From positions 1,240,001 to 1,304,000 of the forward strand of contig JAFREQ010000068.1 of assembly GCA_025331565.1 (NCBI GenBank): DNA of 64,000 bases. The letters are read 5' to 3'. Numbering within the stretch: the stretch's first letter is position 1; the number at the start of each line of letters is the position of its first letter. The translations under genes were made by a program, and so were the position numbers. Origin of the DNA: Holacanthus passer. Its lineage: Eukaryota > Chordata > Actinopteri > Pomacanthidae. The notes below the pieces were generated by a model. That model did not search any database. It worked only from the letters and a program-made list of their open reading frames with translations, and had not been told where the DNA came from. Shown here one piece after another: positions 13,301 to 26,900 of the stretch.

Positions 13301-16300
13301 TTACTGTTTTTATTCTTGATTCTTCCTTTCCCTAAAAATTTTGCACGTTGCAGTAATTCTGTTCATGGGTAATTTGATCTATTTCTCCATCTGTGTGGGT
13401 GCATGTATGCACAGTATGTAAGATAAGATAAACCTTTATTCGTCCCACAGTGGGGAAATTTGCAGAATTAAGAAATGCGTCAGGTTTGAACCCTCAACCC
13501 TCAACCTTCAGTGTTTGAGTCAGACACTCATCTGACTGAGCCACCAGTTCTATGTATGTGAGTGAATGGGTGCCTCAGCCATAGTGCTTGTCCAATCTTG
13601 CGATCTCAAAGTGTTCGTGACACCTTTCAGTGAGGATTTCCAGCTCTGCCATTGACATCCACACAAAAGTGCCTCTGTACTGAGTGTTTGAGCCTGTTGT
13701 CCTGGTCTACAGTTGTTTGACTGAAACTCTCTAGAAGTGTGGAAAGAGATGATTGACAGCACCAGAGAGAGGAAGAAATGAAGCATCCTGTTACAGTGAG
13801 ACAAAGAAGAGAAAGAGGCGTGGTTGTTTGAATGGCGGCTTTTAGTGATTTTTGATCTGACACTTGACTGATCCGTCAGCAAAACATCCAGCTTTCAGTT
13901 TGAGAACAAAAGGACACAGTTTCATATAGAGATACAAACTATAGTTAAGTGGTACAAAATGTGAGTTCCTGAGGTACAATATCTTGGCACTTGGAAGATG
14001 TGCAGAAGTTTTCCTACTACCTGTTTTAAGATGTCAAGTTGTATACCACGAAATGACTGTATGATTTATTTTACTTCCTTCCTGCCAACTATTTTGTCTA
14101 TTTTGATTGTCACAATTCTTCCAGCCTGCTGCTTTCAGGCTTACAAACAGTTGGATAGTAAAAAATCATATACTAAAACAGAAAAGATCTGTCTGTATGT
14201 GGGTAATCTTTATGTATTCCTTGGTTTGGTAGCATATGTAAGTTAATGAATCCTGCGTGGTAGCATAACAATTTTATTTAGTAGTACGTTTTTTAAGACA
14301 AACGCAAACTGCAAACAGCTGTGTAGCTGTGAATTTGTTTTATGCTTTGTGCTGAGGTCAAAAATTGAGTCAAAAATAGAGTTTGGCCTCCTAGAAGTAC
14401 TTTATAATGCCAAGTCAACCATATGCTGTCATTGAAAGCTGTTGATTGCTACATTTTATTTGAATTTGACCCTTTTAAATTTTAATGACATCTTATAAAA
14501 GGTTACAGCAGTCGTCACACGGCTTAATGTATGTTCTCTAAACTTCATGTGGGAAAAAGTGAGGCCAAGCATCCTGCCTGAGCGTGTTTTTGTTTTGAGG
14601 GAAGTGCAAAGGAAACTGCCGTCTCCAAAGCTTAAGCTGCTGTCACCAACAGTCAAACTAACAACCTCGCTGGGTGTTGATGCTTTTGTTTTTTTGATGG
14701 TGTATTTTGTCATTCCTGCAGATAAGGAGCCATAGTTTTCTGAAATATTAGCTCTACACAACAAAACATCTAAAACAAGGCCATTAAACAGCCACATATT
14801 ACAAGAGAAATCTATGGCAGCAGTGAGAGGCAGCATTTTCTTCTCAATAGAAACAAAATAAAGCTCCCACAAGGCATTTTTTTTACTATACAAGCTTTAC
14901 CACAATCAATCTGTCCACCAACGCATAACACAGCTGATTAGTCACATCATCAAGCTTCTCATATTCCCATATGCCCACCTCTGATCTGCAATAATGTGCT
15001 GTGACATTTTGGAAATATGAACAAAATTGCAAACCGATTAAGAAAAAACAGGTTTCTTGCTGGAGAACTGGGCTAGAACTTGAAAACCTGAATGACATTT
15101 TCACAAAGTGACTCCTTGAATGCTGCGAACGTCACAGATTTATGATATTAGGGTTTTTTATTGTTGTCAGAGACACTGTGCTTCAGTTGTGCATAAGGGG
15201 ACAGAAAGATTAGTAAGTCAAGGCCAAGATCTATATGTTTGGTCCAACTCTTTGCATAGAAATTTGCATGTGTGATACTGTTTGTAAGCCCTTTCTGTTA
15301 TTGAAGCTATCATACTATCAGTGTTCAGATCAGACCCAGGAGGCACAACCTGGTGGAGTGAGAACAATGCAGTTTTCGCGCAATTACAGGGAGCTTGAGT
15401 ACACCCAGAACAAGAGCATCCATTTATTAGCATGCACACAAACTTGAATCAGCCAGGTTTTCCCTGCCCTGACCTTTAGACAAACCCTTTCACTATTCAG
15501 CTCTGTAAACTGACTTCGCTCTGGCAGTAATTAGGGGACAAGGAGAAGCGTTTAATTCAATCCCTGAAAGAGATTCAATATTGGTGATACGCTTTTGTTT
15601 GGACTGAGTTTGGTAGATGGATACAGTGTTGATAAATGAGACACTTTGTGCTTCTGGTGCTCCTATAGTGAAGCCTGCCCTCCTCTTTTTCTGTGTTTGC
15701 AGGGACAACACCCATTGCTTGTCAAAGACTGTTTGAAAGAATAAACTGAGTGACGTCAGTGAGATGGTTTTCAGGGTTTTGTTTTATAAGAAATTGCCCT
15801 CAAATCCAGCATAGTGCAGATTTTTTAAAATACCAGTTATCCAGTGTGTAAAATGTTTTCACCTTTCATCTATCTGACATGGTTACATCACTTATGTCTG
15901 CTCTGGGAGATCATTCACATCCAATTTTAATAAGATTTGACAACAAGTTTGAAAATGCACAGAATAATAATGAACACATATAATTTGTGTTCCTTGAAGT
16001 TTAAAATGAATTGAACAGTGTCAGTTGGGCTTTCCTTCAGTTCCATTACCTCAGACAACTGCTGTCTGCAGCACAGTGATGATGAGGTGTCTGTTGACAA
16101 AAGTTGGGGTTTGAATCCCATATTGGCTCTGCGTGAGTAATTTGCAAGTTATAATTAACTAAACTCAAAAGCAGAAACACTACAGTTTTTAGTCTCTGCT
16201 GAAGTTTCTGCTGAAATTTACATGATACAATGAGCTAGATCATTTCTTTAAAGATGACTAGGCACCATATGTATAGTGTTATTATATTCGCTGTTGTGAT

Positions 16301-17907
16301 CTTTGGCTGATTTTAGACACCGGCCTGCAGAAAGAACATTAACATGACAACAATCAAAAGCTTCATTTTACCTGTTTGAGAAGTAATGTTAATTAGCTAC
16401 AACTGCTCTAATCAGCCTGTAATCTGTCATTTTGACTGGCAAAAGTGGCGTTGACTAAAAGTGAGAAAGGTGCTTCCCACTTGTTATTGACATTGTTCTT
16501 TACAAGTTACAAGAGTAAGGGGACATTTGTAAGATAATTTGTTGGCACCGTCACAAATCTTTCACTTTAATGCTATTAAGAATCCTGTATCATGATCACT
16601 GTTCATCTGTTCCTGCTTTTCAGTCACTCTAACACAGATTGAAGTAGACTCCATGGCTTTTACATTTCCTGTAGTATTACTGCATGTTGATGATTATTGA
16701 TGTAAATAAGTTTCTGTGAAGCTCTGGTACAGTGTGGCACTGACCCGTGACCCATAAACGTTCCCTCAAGCTTCAGTGTTCCCACATGTGCAGAGAGAGC
16801 AGATCGCCCCATGAAGACATGTGTTGTTCCTTAAGGATGGATATACTTGGATGGTAGAGGCGCTCATGTTTCCATTTGATATGGGTTAAGAGTCATAATT
16901 GAACCATTCATTGTTGGACGGGCAGATACCTCAAGGCCTCCTTTGGACCTTGATCTGTCAATCTTTAAACCACATAAAAATGAAGAAGTCTATTGATAGA
17001 AGCAGAGGTTTTCACAAGTTCAAAATATGACGTTTGTTTCCACTGAGAGCTGTGGCTGCGTCCACATGTATCTGTTCAGAACTACGGGAAGATTTTACGG
17101 TTTAGATCTGGTTGAAATTGTGGGTTTATTCTTGGAAAATATATACATTGAGTCATAAATTCATAGGTCATGAGTACGCATGCCTCCAAAGGGAATTCCA
17201 GTAGCACATGTGCGGAACATATTGGAGAGGAATTTTGAGAGACCTTGGGTGAAGGAAAGCTGTAGGTATCCATTACCTGCTGTTTCCAAATGTTGAATTT
17301 GGCTTAGCATTAGCTTCATTAAGGTGAAATGACTGGTATGCTAACAATACATCACTGGAATTGTAAACGTGATGTCCTCAGTCAACTTCATCCTCATTTC
17401 TCTCCTCTGTATGTACTCTGAGGGTCACACTTGAACATCTTGCAGAGGAATTTAAGACACCAAGCAGGGAAAGTCCTTGAGCGATGCACTTCTGCAAAGC
17501 CAGGTGTTGCCTCTGACATTAAAGAGTTAACAATGTGTTTAAAACGTGATACAGACACAGAGGCATCTTAAGTGAATTCTTCCGAACTGTAGGCTAGAAT
17601 TTAGTCCCCAGGAGCTGCACAATACAAATTTCATGATGATTTGTTACTTGCTTTGTTTCATAAAAACAGATCATCAACCTGCTTGGGGTTGATTTATGTT
17701 CAGTCACAGGAATGCACTGCATATAATAACACTGTAACTGCACCTTAATGTGATATAGGCCTATATGATGTAACACCTCAGGGAGAAATTCTGCAGATAT
17801 TTAAGTGATATTTTTATTCAGAGATTAGAAATCTGGGGTATCTGTAATGAGATTCCTCAATCAGCTGTTTCTCTGCTCAAATTATTTTTGGATTTATTCT
17901 CTCTCTG

Positions 17908-17940
<33 letters not shown>

Positions 17941-20900
17941 GACAATGACTTAGCAAGCTGAGTGCTTCTTGCACTCTGGGATACTTAAAGAGAAATCATG
18001 ATCTTTTTTTAAAACTGGAGGCTTACTTGCATGTATGTTTCATCAGAAGTACAGCAAAACAACAAGATGGATGTGTAATCACAATATGCTTTGCTAATAA
18101 CAAAAATGCCATTGAAATATGTTTTTTTCCAGTAATCATAGCTTGTTCGTAGCATTTAAGTCATGGACATCAGTTTTCAAGCCCAAGCAGGTGGCATTGT
18201 CCCTGCTATTATCTTCAATTTCCTACTCATTATTTTTAAAATTAATTTCAAGTTTATTGACTAAGCTTTCAATCGCTTATTTTTATCAAAGCATGTAAAA
18301 ATTTACTTTAAACTGGAATTTGTTTATCCTTCACTTTCACTATGTCTCTAAATAATGAAAAGAAGCTGTACTTACCTTGATACTATCCATTAATAAACAC
18401 TTCATTCCTCTGTCTCCTCCTCTCAACAGGCCGCGGCAGTGACTCCGAGTCCGACGGCCCCCCCCACAGGAAGATACCAGACGTCCGTAAGGACGACATG
18501 TCGGCACGGCGGACGTCCGTCAGCGAGCCACGAACCGCCATGCCCTTCAACCAGTACCTGCCCAACAAGAGCAACCAGAGTGGGTATGTGCCCACACCAC
18601 TCCGCAAGAAGAAGAACGATAAAGAGGAGGGAGGACGCAAGAGTTGGAGTACTGCCACTTCTCCTATAGGGGGAGACAGACCATTCAGGTGAGTCTGTCT
18701 GTTACAGTAATCGGAAGCAAAGAAACACTGTCGCAGCAAGGAAAAGCAATTTATTTCATTTTAGTTTAGATATTTATTGTTTTAATCTGAGTTTAATCTG
18801 TTTCAATAAGTATACATGGTACTAACCGGAGTGTAAAGCCTCACTTATCTAATGAAATGATGTCCTCTCATGATGTCAGAAGTTGTGAATGGTCAGAAGT
18901 TTAAACATGCAACATTTATCCACTTTATTGATAAAATATTGCATATTCCCTGTTACCGTAACTTAGACCAAGCATTCTTATGCTTTTCTACATGAGTTTG
19001 GTATAAACCATGACACACACATTTTACATTTACTGTTTGAGAGTTGGAGCAGCTAAGACGCTGGATGTGCGTCAGATAACGGATTAAATAATAGATTTGA
19101 AGACTGAACCAATACAGTGCCATTCAATGGATGCTGCTGGTGACGGTCAGGAGGTGTGTAATTGCAAAATAAACTGGTATTTTGTTGACAGCTTGTACAA
19201 TTGTGACCTTGTTTTAGCTTGAACCGTAGATCTTTGAAAACACATCATATGTTGTTTATTATTCACTATATATTAATACTCACCAACATCCTTTCCTTTC
19301 CTATTACTTTTGTGTTGTTTAAACATTATGCAAGAGAAGGTGTCAGTCGTGTGAAATTCACATGTCTGTAATTACATGTTTCAGCTGTTGATTATTTTTC
19401 TCTGTCCGGTACTGTACATATGGGAGTGGCTGATGGAGGCCAGATGTGTGTTTTCATTGGCTCTGACTCTGACAAAGCAAAAATGAGAAATATGCTGCAT
19501 AGGCAAAAATGGGGCAGATTAAAGTCTGAAGGTCTTACTGGCATTTATTGGTTTGGCATGTCACCATGCCAGAGTGCACAGATTTTATTCTGTTAAGCAT
19601 TTCATCGTCAGTGGCTCTCAGTGCAGAGGTTTCAGATTTCTGCTGGCTAAGTGGATCCATAATGTGTGAGTGTCAGAATTTGACTGAAATTAGTTTTTGG
19701 AGACTGATGTTTTAAGGTTTTACGTATAAATATTCAACTGTATTCACAAACAGAAGCAAGAGACGGAAGATATCTGATTACTAGCTTAACATCTGAAATC
19801 GAATTAGCTTTACCACAGCGTGGTTACTTTTCCAAAAAAAGGTAGGTAGGTGTGTACTGTGTGTGTGTGTTGTTCCTGTGTGTCACCTAGTGTGTCTTTC
19901 TAATCATTCCCCTCTTGTTATATTCATCCATCATGTTATATGTTACATCAAAACGCATGTATTGATTGATTTTGCATTATTGTTTTTTCTCCTTCCTTTA
20001 CATCTGTCATGGTGTTTTCCCTCTTGCCTCCTTTTACCTCCCATGTGTGAAACTACTTTTCCCTCACATTCATGTGCCCCATGTCTTATGGCCATCATGT
20101 TGTGGTTGTCCTCATGTCATTGTTGTCATTTCGCTTCAACATCCTCCTGTGTGTGGCGTGTGAATGGGTAATGTAACAGTCCAAATGAGATCCCTAGCTT
20201 AGACACCCCACCTGGAGAGTCCCCCAGCCCGTCCCCCACCCCGCCCCTCGAACCCCAGATACAGATTCATGAGGAGAACCAGGCTAAAAAGGACGAGGAG
20301 GAAGGGGAGCAGCCTGCCTCTACACCTTGCATTGAGATCCATGCAGCAGGCGTGAGGAGGAGCAGTGAGCCTCTGCCCTGTAGCCTCCCCCAGCCCCACG
20401 CAGAGCCCCCCATGGAGACTGTAACCCATCTGATGGTCACCTCTGAGCAAAGGTCTTCAACTTGATATATATTTTTCTCAAAAACCCAAATCAGTATCCT
20501 AATTCTCTAAATCAACTAAATCTCATAAAACATTTTAAATTCTATGTTTATATTTTTCTAGAGCTAAATTCTCCTCATCTCTGCTTGAGGCTAGAGGCTC
20601 AAGGCCACATTAGCTACTATTAGCACAAGACAAATCGCTAACCAAACTGGCGGCAGTCGAGTTGTATTTTGGGTAATCTGGGTAGGGTAAGATCTGACAA
20701 GAAGATTGTGAAATTCAAAAAAAATGCAGCTGAACCTTTGTTTTGTTAAAGGATCCGTTCACCCAAATCAGAAAAACTCACTTACTACATCTTGCCTTCC
20801 AGATAATTTCAGTTTCATGTGCAAATTTTGAAATATCTGCCACACAGAGTCCTGTCTGCTCCACCATGCAGAGAGGTTGAATGGAATTTTAGTTGTGCCA

Positions 20901-23900
20901 CTCAAAACACTGAAAAATCACACTTGAAAATCTCAGCAGCACGTCTGTCCAAAAACAATGTCCCAGTTAATCAAGGTAAACCACAGACTTTGCTGTGAAT
21001 ACTTTCATCATTCTTTGATAGAAAATAGATTCAGTTTTTACAGCTGGTGTTTCCATCCAGGTTTTCTCCTCTTTACCAGATCACGATTTCCAATGCTGTT
21101 CTTATCTAGACCAAGAAGTTTCAGTGCTCAGTGAAAGTTACATGTAGAACACAGTTATACAGGTCTACCCAGCAGGCCAGCCAGGGGTCATTTTTACATT
21201 TTACACTTTGTGTCAGGTAACAAGGTGAAGACTATGAGCTGTCAAGACACAATGCTGTTGTATATTTCACAGTGCAGAAGAGTCCACTGTGGTGTATAAT
21301 CACAATGTTACTGGCTTGAAAAATGTCAGTTTAGGTCTCTGTTGTTATTTCGCAATCCAGCCCCATCCGGTGTTATTTCCTCGTCCAGCAGACGTTTCAT
21401 TCACAGTCCTGTTGGAGAGTTATTAGAGTCACACCCCCAGTTTCCAGCTTTTTTTGGCACAACTGATATGGCATTGATTGGATTGTCAGCGTTTCAAGGG
21501 AGTGAAAAGAATCCTCAGTAGAAATCTGGCTTGTATATAACAGCGTTCCAAGGAAAAGGGGGATTTTTAGGGTGTTTGTAAAAGGCTTTGATATGAGTGT
21601 CTTTAGCTGGTAACAGCTTGCATTTTTCCACAAGAAAACTGAGGCTGGAATTTGTGTATGTTGGTGTTGCCAGGAGTTCATGCTTTGAAAAACAGTTTTA
21701 TAACATCAACATATCAGTTTTTGCAGTTGCCCATCAAAGTTGTGTTGACACATCTTTTTGAAGATCATTCTGTTGCCGATATGGTTGTTTTTGTCAGTTT
21801 GTTTGGAGAGAAGTGGAGTAGAGGTGACATCCAGACATATGATGGGTGTATTAGCTGATTACTGTTTTTCTTAGCTCAAACGGAAATGTCAAAATGAAAT
21901 GTAACATTTTAAGGGGTGTTGTTGTTATTATTCATTATTCTTTAGTTCCACCAGGGATTTAGCTGCGTGACTAAAACAACAACAATGATGTGCTATGTTA
22001 AAAATCTAAATCCAGAAATAAAACTTTAATGGACAAGGAAAATATGATTGAGTGCCATCTAGTTTCCAATAATATCGCGCTTGCCCTTTGTCAAATTCTA
22101 AGAACAAACCAAAACTGCACACACCTTTAAATATAAACCCATGCATACAGGAGTTACACACAAAAATGCCCACACACAAACACACTCGCAGGGAACATGA
22201 ACGTGCGACCCACCCTCAGGATGTAAGGAAATGAGGTCTTCTTCCTTCCCTGACCCTGAGCAGGCTGGAACTGAAGCCTGGCCTTTTCACAGCCTTTCCC
22301 TCCCTGCCATGCAATCTGGGAATTTACAGTGCAATAATAAGCCTCCCAAAAAGTAGCTGTTCTACACAGGATGACAAACAACAGAGCGTTCAGTCAATTT
22401 TGCTTTGGCTTTGAGACAATTTGTTTTCACATCCATTCTGCTCTGAAGGGATTTGTGACCATGCTATGCTATTTTCTTAGATTTATGTCTTCAAAAGCCT
22501 CCATTTTGGCTCCTCCAGAGGAATGCTGTCTGATGATATAGGATGATAACCAGGCAGCAGTACGTTTTAGTTTGCTTTGCTTTCTGCAGTACTCCAGCTC
22601 GCTCATGCTCAGAGGAACTCTTCCACCATTCAGCGACTCTTGCGGCAAACACTACAGCAACCCCCTTTGTTGCAACAAGGCCCGTCATCACATCAGAGAA
22701 ACATCCACCTGTGACAGAACAGGAGGAGGCGGCGGCTGTGAGGAAGGGAGTCACCAGTGCCCCCTTAGTCGCAGATGCAGGGCAAGATGAGAAGCGGGGC
22801 CACCGAACCTTGACCTCTCCCAAACACGTCACTACCCCGAGTCCCTCCCACTTCCTTCCTGTACCCGCGGCCGTGGAAACCACAGCAACAACCGATACAG
22901 GCCGACGGAGGGGAAGGGCACGCAGTGAAAGTGAGGACCGACACGGAGGGACATCTTGGTTGGACAGCAGTCTCCCAGCAACGTGAGCCCCATCCAGCAA
23001 CTACACCACATTTTATGAATATCCACCGCGCTGAAGTAGAACTACATAATTCAACTTTAAAATCAACTACTATTCCAGTGATCCTTTTGAGTTCTCAGTC
23101 TCTCAGCATGTGACCTCGACCTCAGACCGCAATGCTCCTATATGGATGACTTAATGACCTAAAGATTGCATGACCCTTTTTACACGAATGCAATTTTTTT
23201 TCTAAAAACAGTTGATATTGTACAGAATGCATGGAAACTCTGAAAAATGTGCATTTTTTCATTTACTTGCTTTTTTCTGTTATTATGAAATTTGGAGATG
23301 AAGAATCGAGAATGTGGATTAACTCTGCATGCTTTAGTTTGCATCCTTTGATCTCTTCAGGAGACCCAATTAGGGGATAGTACTGAATTCAATTCAAATT
23401 TGAATCGAAATTATTTGGTAATACTTCAGTTGCTCCAACTATTAATCAATTATTGGCCATTCCATGAAGGTACCCAGTAACATGACATTGGTTTTAATGC
23501 AAGCCCCACTGTATCACAGGCTGACATTTTCCTACAAAAAAACATACAGCAAATAGACGTTTTCCTACAACATACTATATGGCAAATAGCCATTTTAGAA
23601 AACCATCTATCTGGTCTTGATTTAGTGAGGCTTCTTTTAATTTAGTCTCTTTGTTCTCTTGTGGCGAGAAACCACAGGCCACACTTTGTCTCACACCCCT
23701 CCAACATCACAGAGGCAGCTCCATAAAAAAAAGACTGTGTGAAGACCTTTATGGTTAAGACCAAACCTACAAGTCGTGGTCACAGACAGAAAGAGAGCCA
23801 CATCCTTCATGTTGCTCTTGTGCTGTCTAATAAAAGATGCATGTGCTTCTTTTTTAATATTTTAAGTGTCAGCTGCATTCTAAGATTATTGCCATATGAA

Positions 23901-26900
23901 TCTGTTGTCTAGCAGTGTCTTGGTTTGCAGTGATACAGTAAACTTGTCTCCTGTTCTGCTCTGACTGTGTTATGGATAAGACTGCCCCCTTGTGCTCGGT
24001 TTGAGGATAAACATTCAACCCAGAAACTGACAATACATCTGTGTGTAAACCTAAAACCACCAGGCAGACTTTATTAATCAACTTTATCTGGTACATAATA
24101 TGGATTTAATTTCTCATAACTAACTCATTCTCATTTGTATTTACACATTACAGTATGTTACCCTGTAGTTAACAATCAAATATTCCATCACTAAGTTTTA
24201 ATATTCACATGAGTGAATGATGTGTTTCCTTGTTGAGTGTACTTGTATTCATTTGTGATTGTGCTCTCTCTCCACGCTCTCTGCACTCTGTAGATTCGGC
24301 CGCACACATAGTGTGTCAGATGACCCACAGTAAGTTGTCCTTTTACCACTCAGAGGCTCAGCTGTCTTGCCAGGCACTGCTCTGTGCTATAAAACAAAGC
24401 CCGCTCAATAAGTCATTTAATCATTCATTAAGTGTTAGAATTGGCTTTTTCTTTGTGCAAGTGGAAAAAATCTGCTAAAGGTTAAAATAATTTTGCAAAA
24501 CATCCTTTAAGCTGTTGACAAGCTGTTTTTTGGTGGTGTTTTTGTTTTTTGTTTTGTACCAGTTTTTAATATCTTTCATGTTTGATCATCTTGTATTCAT
24601 AAAAAAAGTACAAGAATGTAGTGTGAAGTGTGTTTTAAACAGAAGTGTACTCTAGTGTACTTTTCTTGAATGGCTTCTCATGTGACACTGGAATTCTCTA
24701 CTGAATATCATTAATTAGTGCTTTAATTTATCCTGGCAGCTACCTCATGAAGAATTTTCAGGCAATGTTTTGAGTTGTATGAGATATATTTATTTATCAA
24801 AATAAAATGAATGGACCAAAACATTCTACGTAAATATGGTAATTTATGCAGATTCTGTTTTGGTGTAAGTAGGAGTGGGTACAGTCAGTCAGGGCTAGTA
24901 TTACTACATTTGTAACAAGATGATCTTATGTAAATTACTCAAATATTTTCTTTGCACAGAAAACAAAAATGTCTCCCAGTTAAGCAGATTTTTCCTACTT
25001 GTGTCAATAAAAATAATAAGTTACATGACTTGGACATTCTTGACAGTGCGCCTTAACAATGTGCCTAACACTGATCTGAGATAGGAAAATATGCTTTCAA
25101 TAAATCTAGTGGACCTGCTTTTTTGCCTTTTTGGCTGGCGACAATCCATTCCTCTCAGATTTATTCCAAGTGCCTGCAGTCATGGCCGTTCAGAGGATTT
25201 ACCAAACTCTTGTGCTCCATCATCACCATACTGCTTCTGCCAGCTGCATGTTTCATGTAACACAACCATTTCAACCACCCTCCCAACATCCCATTAAAAA
25301 AATCATCATAGTAATCTCCTTTGCTGCTAAAAGCTAATGCAAAAAGTGCTGCTTCTCATGGAGCAGGAGAGAGGATTCATAACCAGGAGATGACTCAAAG
25401 GCATGTTTGTTTAAAAGTTTTGATGTAGATAGTTATGCAGCTTTGGTCCATGTACAGACTACACCTCTACCTCCACCCGTCCCACTGGCCAGAACTTTTA
25501 AAATGAAATAACATGTCAGTCATCTGCTAGGTTCAAAACTTTCTCCTGCTACAGGTTTCTGTGGTCCACCCAATAACCTGTGGGCTTCATTAAACATTTG
25601 ACCATGAGTGAGCACTTTAAGAGTCAATGCATCTATTTTCTGAGTCTTAAAACTGTTATTGTACTCATGACTGTAGAGAGCAGGACAGTTATTTAAGCAA
25701 GAGCATAATGATTTCTTCCATTCTGAGTCTGTGGACAACCAATACAGCTACATGCTCCTAACAATAAGGCTGCACCTCACTGTCTTGTCTGTAATCTGAA
25801 AATGGATGCTCTAACATTACTGACTGAAGAAATATGAAGACCAGTATCAAGTCTTTGACTGATTGGTTGTTGCTTCTCGTGTTACATGTTACTAAATGTT
25901 TTACATCCAGAAAAATATCAGCTTCACGTGAAGCTGATATTTTCAAAAGGTGCTATTAATTGGCATCTTAACATCTTTAATGTGATGCATTTCCTGTTGA
26001 AAGAGCATTTGAATGTGAAACAATGTGGGATCATTCAAAAGAGCACACCAAAGGGAAATTACTGAGATGGAGAAATGTTGGGGAAATGAGGGGCAGATGG
26101 GTTGGATTCTTTAAAAAATTGTGAATGTAATTTTGGTTCTGACATCTTAGTTATGCCAACTGGGTGAGCATGAGGCTACCTTTGAAGATGCACAGTTTTT
26201 CATTCATGGGTTCTTTAAAAGCCACATCTTATTTTGGTATCTGTACTGAACCGTTAGTTGCTGGTTCTCTTTATCATGGTGGACTGATCCAAAATCATTT
26301 TTGTGGATGACATGTTTTCTTTGATGCTGCTGTATAAACAGAGATTTTAGGTGGAGCATCAACTCAGGGGGAATGTTTTTCACTGCTTTTTTTTTTGCCA
26401 CTGCTTAGTCTTGGAAAAGGTTCAGAGGATCACAGTGTTTTTACTGTGTTCCACATGACAGCTATGAAACACAAACATACTGTACAGTACAATGCACTGA
26501 GGGAAATGTATGGAATCACTAACAGTATTACAAAAAACATGACAAACTAAACCATGTCCTGTTCTGGAAATGACATGTCAGCACATGTTTTTCATTATCT
26601 ATATTCTCTGTCTGTCTCTCTCCTTCCCTCCTCCCATTAGGAGTGTGAGTATGATCGACATGCGTGGTGACGAGGAGGCCATCTTGCAGCCCCACAGTCA
26701 GGTGCGTCATGAATTGATGCACAACCAGTACAACAAGATGAAGGAAGAGGATGATCACTGGCAGGATGTAAGTGTCTCAGATTTGTCTGACTTAATGTTA
26801 CTATTTTCGTTTCTCTTCATCTATGTGCATTTATTTAATTATTTTTGATTAAGATGACTTTTTCCTTATATATTTTTTCCTGGATTGAGATTATTTTTTA

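Larger units (their letters stand above)
11959..18429 (+). other. limch1: limch1 intron (6.5 kb) with SINE and three-copy diverged repeat
   Basis: No exon is seen. The intron holds a diverged tandem repeat at 12081-12500 with a related copy at 15605-15770, a tRNA-derived SINE with target-site duplication at 13415-13556, a second SINE-head-like segment near 16071-16145, and CT repeats at 17911-17940. Confidence 0.6.

Noticed and set aside
22491..23000. 169-codon minus-strand open frame
   Set aside because: It is antisense to limch1 exon 7. Splice sites and phase continuity support the + strand.
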